Below, piece after piece: positions 21,901 to 22,578 of a DNA stretch of 22,578 nucleotides. Numbering within the stretch: position 1 is the stretch's first letter; each line of letters begins with the position of its first letter. The DNA is from Lachnospiraceae bacterium (GTDB taxonomy: Bacteria > Bacillota_A > Clostridia > Lachnospirales > Lachnospiraceae). The notes under the pieces are model-generated. The model was not told where the DNA came from. It saw only the letters and a program-made list of their open reading frames with translations, and did not search any database. The position numbers were made by a program, and so were the translations under genes. Location of the stretch: contig VSOD01000013.1 in NCBI GenBank assembly GCA_009774655.1, forward strand, positions 1 to 22,578, in the 5' to 3' direction.

Positions 21901-21933
21901 TGGTCCCAGCTTTATTTTTTACCGGAGAGAACT

Positions 21934-22302
21934 ATGAAATTTGGGGAACTACTTGCAAGTCTGCGTAGGGAGCGCGGTATTTTGCAAAAAGAACTGGCCG
22001 CTTACCTGAATGTAACTGTGGCAACAATATCAAACTATGAAAAGGGCGTCCATGCACCAGACTATGAAACACTGGTCAAACTGGCAGATTTTTTCGATGT
22101 ATCTACCGATTATCTGCTGCAGAGAACGGAATACAAATCAAGTATCCAAACTCTGAACCAGAAGCTTGTTGTCAACTATACGGTGAGCGAACTGGTGAAT
22201 GCGATTCTGCAGTTGGATCAGAACAGCATGACGGCTTTGATCGATTATTACGAATTGTTGTCGCTGCGTAATTCAATGAATGCGGTAAAGCAGGGAAAAT
22301 AG
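21934..22302 (+). CDS. XRE-family (Cro/CI-type) helix-turn-helix regulator
   Basis: A 122-residue DNA-binding protein. Residues ~4-61 form a typical XRE helix-turn-helix: FGELLASLRRERGILQKELA, YLNVTVATISNYEKGVHAPD, YETLVKLADFFDVSTDYLL. The remaining 60 residues are helical (VSELVNAILQLDQNSMTALIDYYELL) and probably serve dimerisation. ATG 21934 has GGAG 6 bases upstream. It is the only protein gene on the plus strand. A terminator hairpin follows 28 bases past its stop. Targets are unknown. Such stand-alone clostridial regulators can be housekeeping or relics of mobile elements; no phage or conjugation genes are visible here. Confidence 0.92.
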   Translation: MKFGELLASLRRERGILQKELAAYLNVTVATISNYEKGVHAPDYETLVKLADFFDVSTDYLLQRTEYKSSIQTLNQKLVVNYTVSELVNAILQLDQNSMTALIDYYELLSLRNSMNAVKQGK

Positions 22303-22330
22303 CATAAAGAATTGTGAAATTGGGAAAGTG

Positions 22331-22375
22331 GGAGTACCGGTTTAAAAATGCGGAGACTGGTACTCCTTTGTTGTT
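22331..22375 (+). terminator. Terminator of the XRE gene
   Basis: An 11-bp stem with one G-T wobble pairs 22331-22341 with 22356-22366 (GGAGTACCGGT/ACTGGTACTCC), followed by TTTGTTGTTG. Confidence 0.75.
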
Positions 22376-22388
22376 GTGCAATAAAATA

Positions 22389-22437
22389 GGGGTTAGATGC
22401 TGGGTTTGGGTTGGATTGGTGGATTGAGAGTGGGGGG
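22389..22437 (+). other. G-rich, strand-biased tract
   Basis: Within 49 bases the plus strand has runs GGGG, GGG, GGG, several GG pairs and GGGGGG, with almost no C. No reading frame is supported. It lies between the XRE terminator and two large hairpins. A G-quadruplex is conceivable, but the loops are uneven. Confidence 0.4.
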
Positions 22438-22443
22438 ATGTCT

Positions 22444-22485
22444 AAAAAGATGGTGCCGTGAAAGCTGGAAAAGTTTCACGGCACC
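22444..22485 (-). terminator. 12-bp hairpin, terminator for minus-strand transcription entering from the right
   Basis: GGTGCCGTGAAA (22452-22463) pairs perfectly with TTTCACGGCACC (22474-22485). On the minus strand it is followed by ATCTTTTTAG, so it would stop transcripts of a gene lying beyond the window's right edge. The plus-strand side has no T-run. Confidence 0.6.
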
Positions 22486-22528
22486 GCTACCCTACATTTC
22501 TAATTTCCCGAAATTATTATAACATTAA

Positions 22529-22578
22529 AATGGGGACATCTATAACTTTTCTTCAGATGTCCCCATTCTTTATATCTT
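22529..22578. terminator. 13-bp hairpin, possibly bidirectional terminator
   Basis: AATGGGGACATCT (22529-22541) pairs perfectly with AGATGTCCCCATT (22555-22567) over a 13-base loop. A T-rich tail follows on the plus strand (CTTTATATCTT), and TTTTAATG follows on the minus strand. The window ends here, so its gene is not visible. Confidence 0.55.

Noticed and set aside
22389..22437. G-quadruplex
   Set aside because: Only three to four runs of three or more G are present, with one loop of about 20 bases; a stable three-layer quadruplex is not convincing without experiment.

Overview
The window looks like a chromosomal segment of a Clostridia species, most likely a member of the Lachnospiraceae. 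The evidence is a long, Alu-domain-containing SRP RNA, a T-box in front of metG, a CsoR with a Cys-rich N-terminus next to a CopA carrying a C-terminal HMA domain, an orphan UgpC/MsmK-type sugar ATPase beside a CdaR-like regulator, AGGAGG ribosome sites and moderate GC. No tRNA, rRNA, transposase, phage gene or CRISPR array was seen. Apart from the SRP RNA at the left end and an XRE regulator at the right end, every gene is on the minus strand, so the window reads right to left as a series of short transcription units separated by hairpin terminators.

Layout by position: SRP RNA ffs with promoter and terminator (164-480); a DUF6128-like protein with three 18-residue repeats (503-1783); CdaR-like regulator (1991-3091) and ugpC (3231-4340), each with its own promoter and terminator; the copper operon csoR-copA (4632-7647), whose operator fills the spacer of its promoter; a DUF624 membrane protein overlapping a GGDEF diguanylate cyclase (7817-9977); a GNAT acetyltransferase followed by a tandem HD/HD-GYP protein (10054-11798); a D-lactate dehydrogenase (11915-12904); metG with a T-box leader, an alpha/beta hydrolase and a membrane-anchored helical protein (12977-16880); a three-gene envelope/surface locus (17112-20366) of one membrane coiled-coil protein and two related secreted proteins; methionine aminopeptidase with a SEC-C zinc motif (20640-21524); an XRE regulator (21934-22302); and a hairpin- and G-rich tail without genes.

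Functional themes: protein export and N-terminal processing (ffs, metG, map), copper homeostasis (csoR-copA), cyclic-di-GMP-type signalling (a GGDEF protein with an intact I-site near an HD-GYP protein), sugar import energisation (ugpC) and fermentation (D-LDH).

The observations most worth following are: (1) an in-frame ribosome-binding site and ATG inside copA that would release a free 70-residue CopZ-like copper chaperone; (2) a family of about 100-bp palindromic hairpin elements, two full copies and one half copy, all intergenic; (3) the three-gene surface locus, with paralogous secreted proteins of an unnamed family, separated by a degenerate array of about 39-bp repeats that includes the next gene's ribosome site and start.
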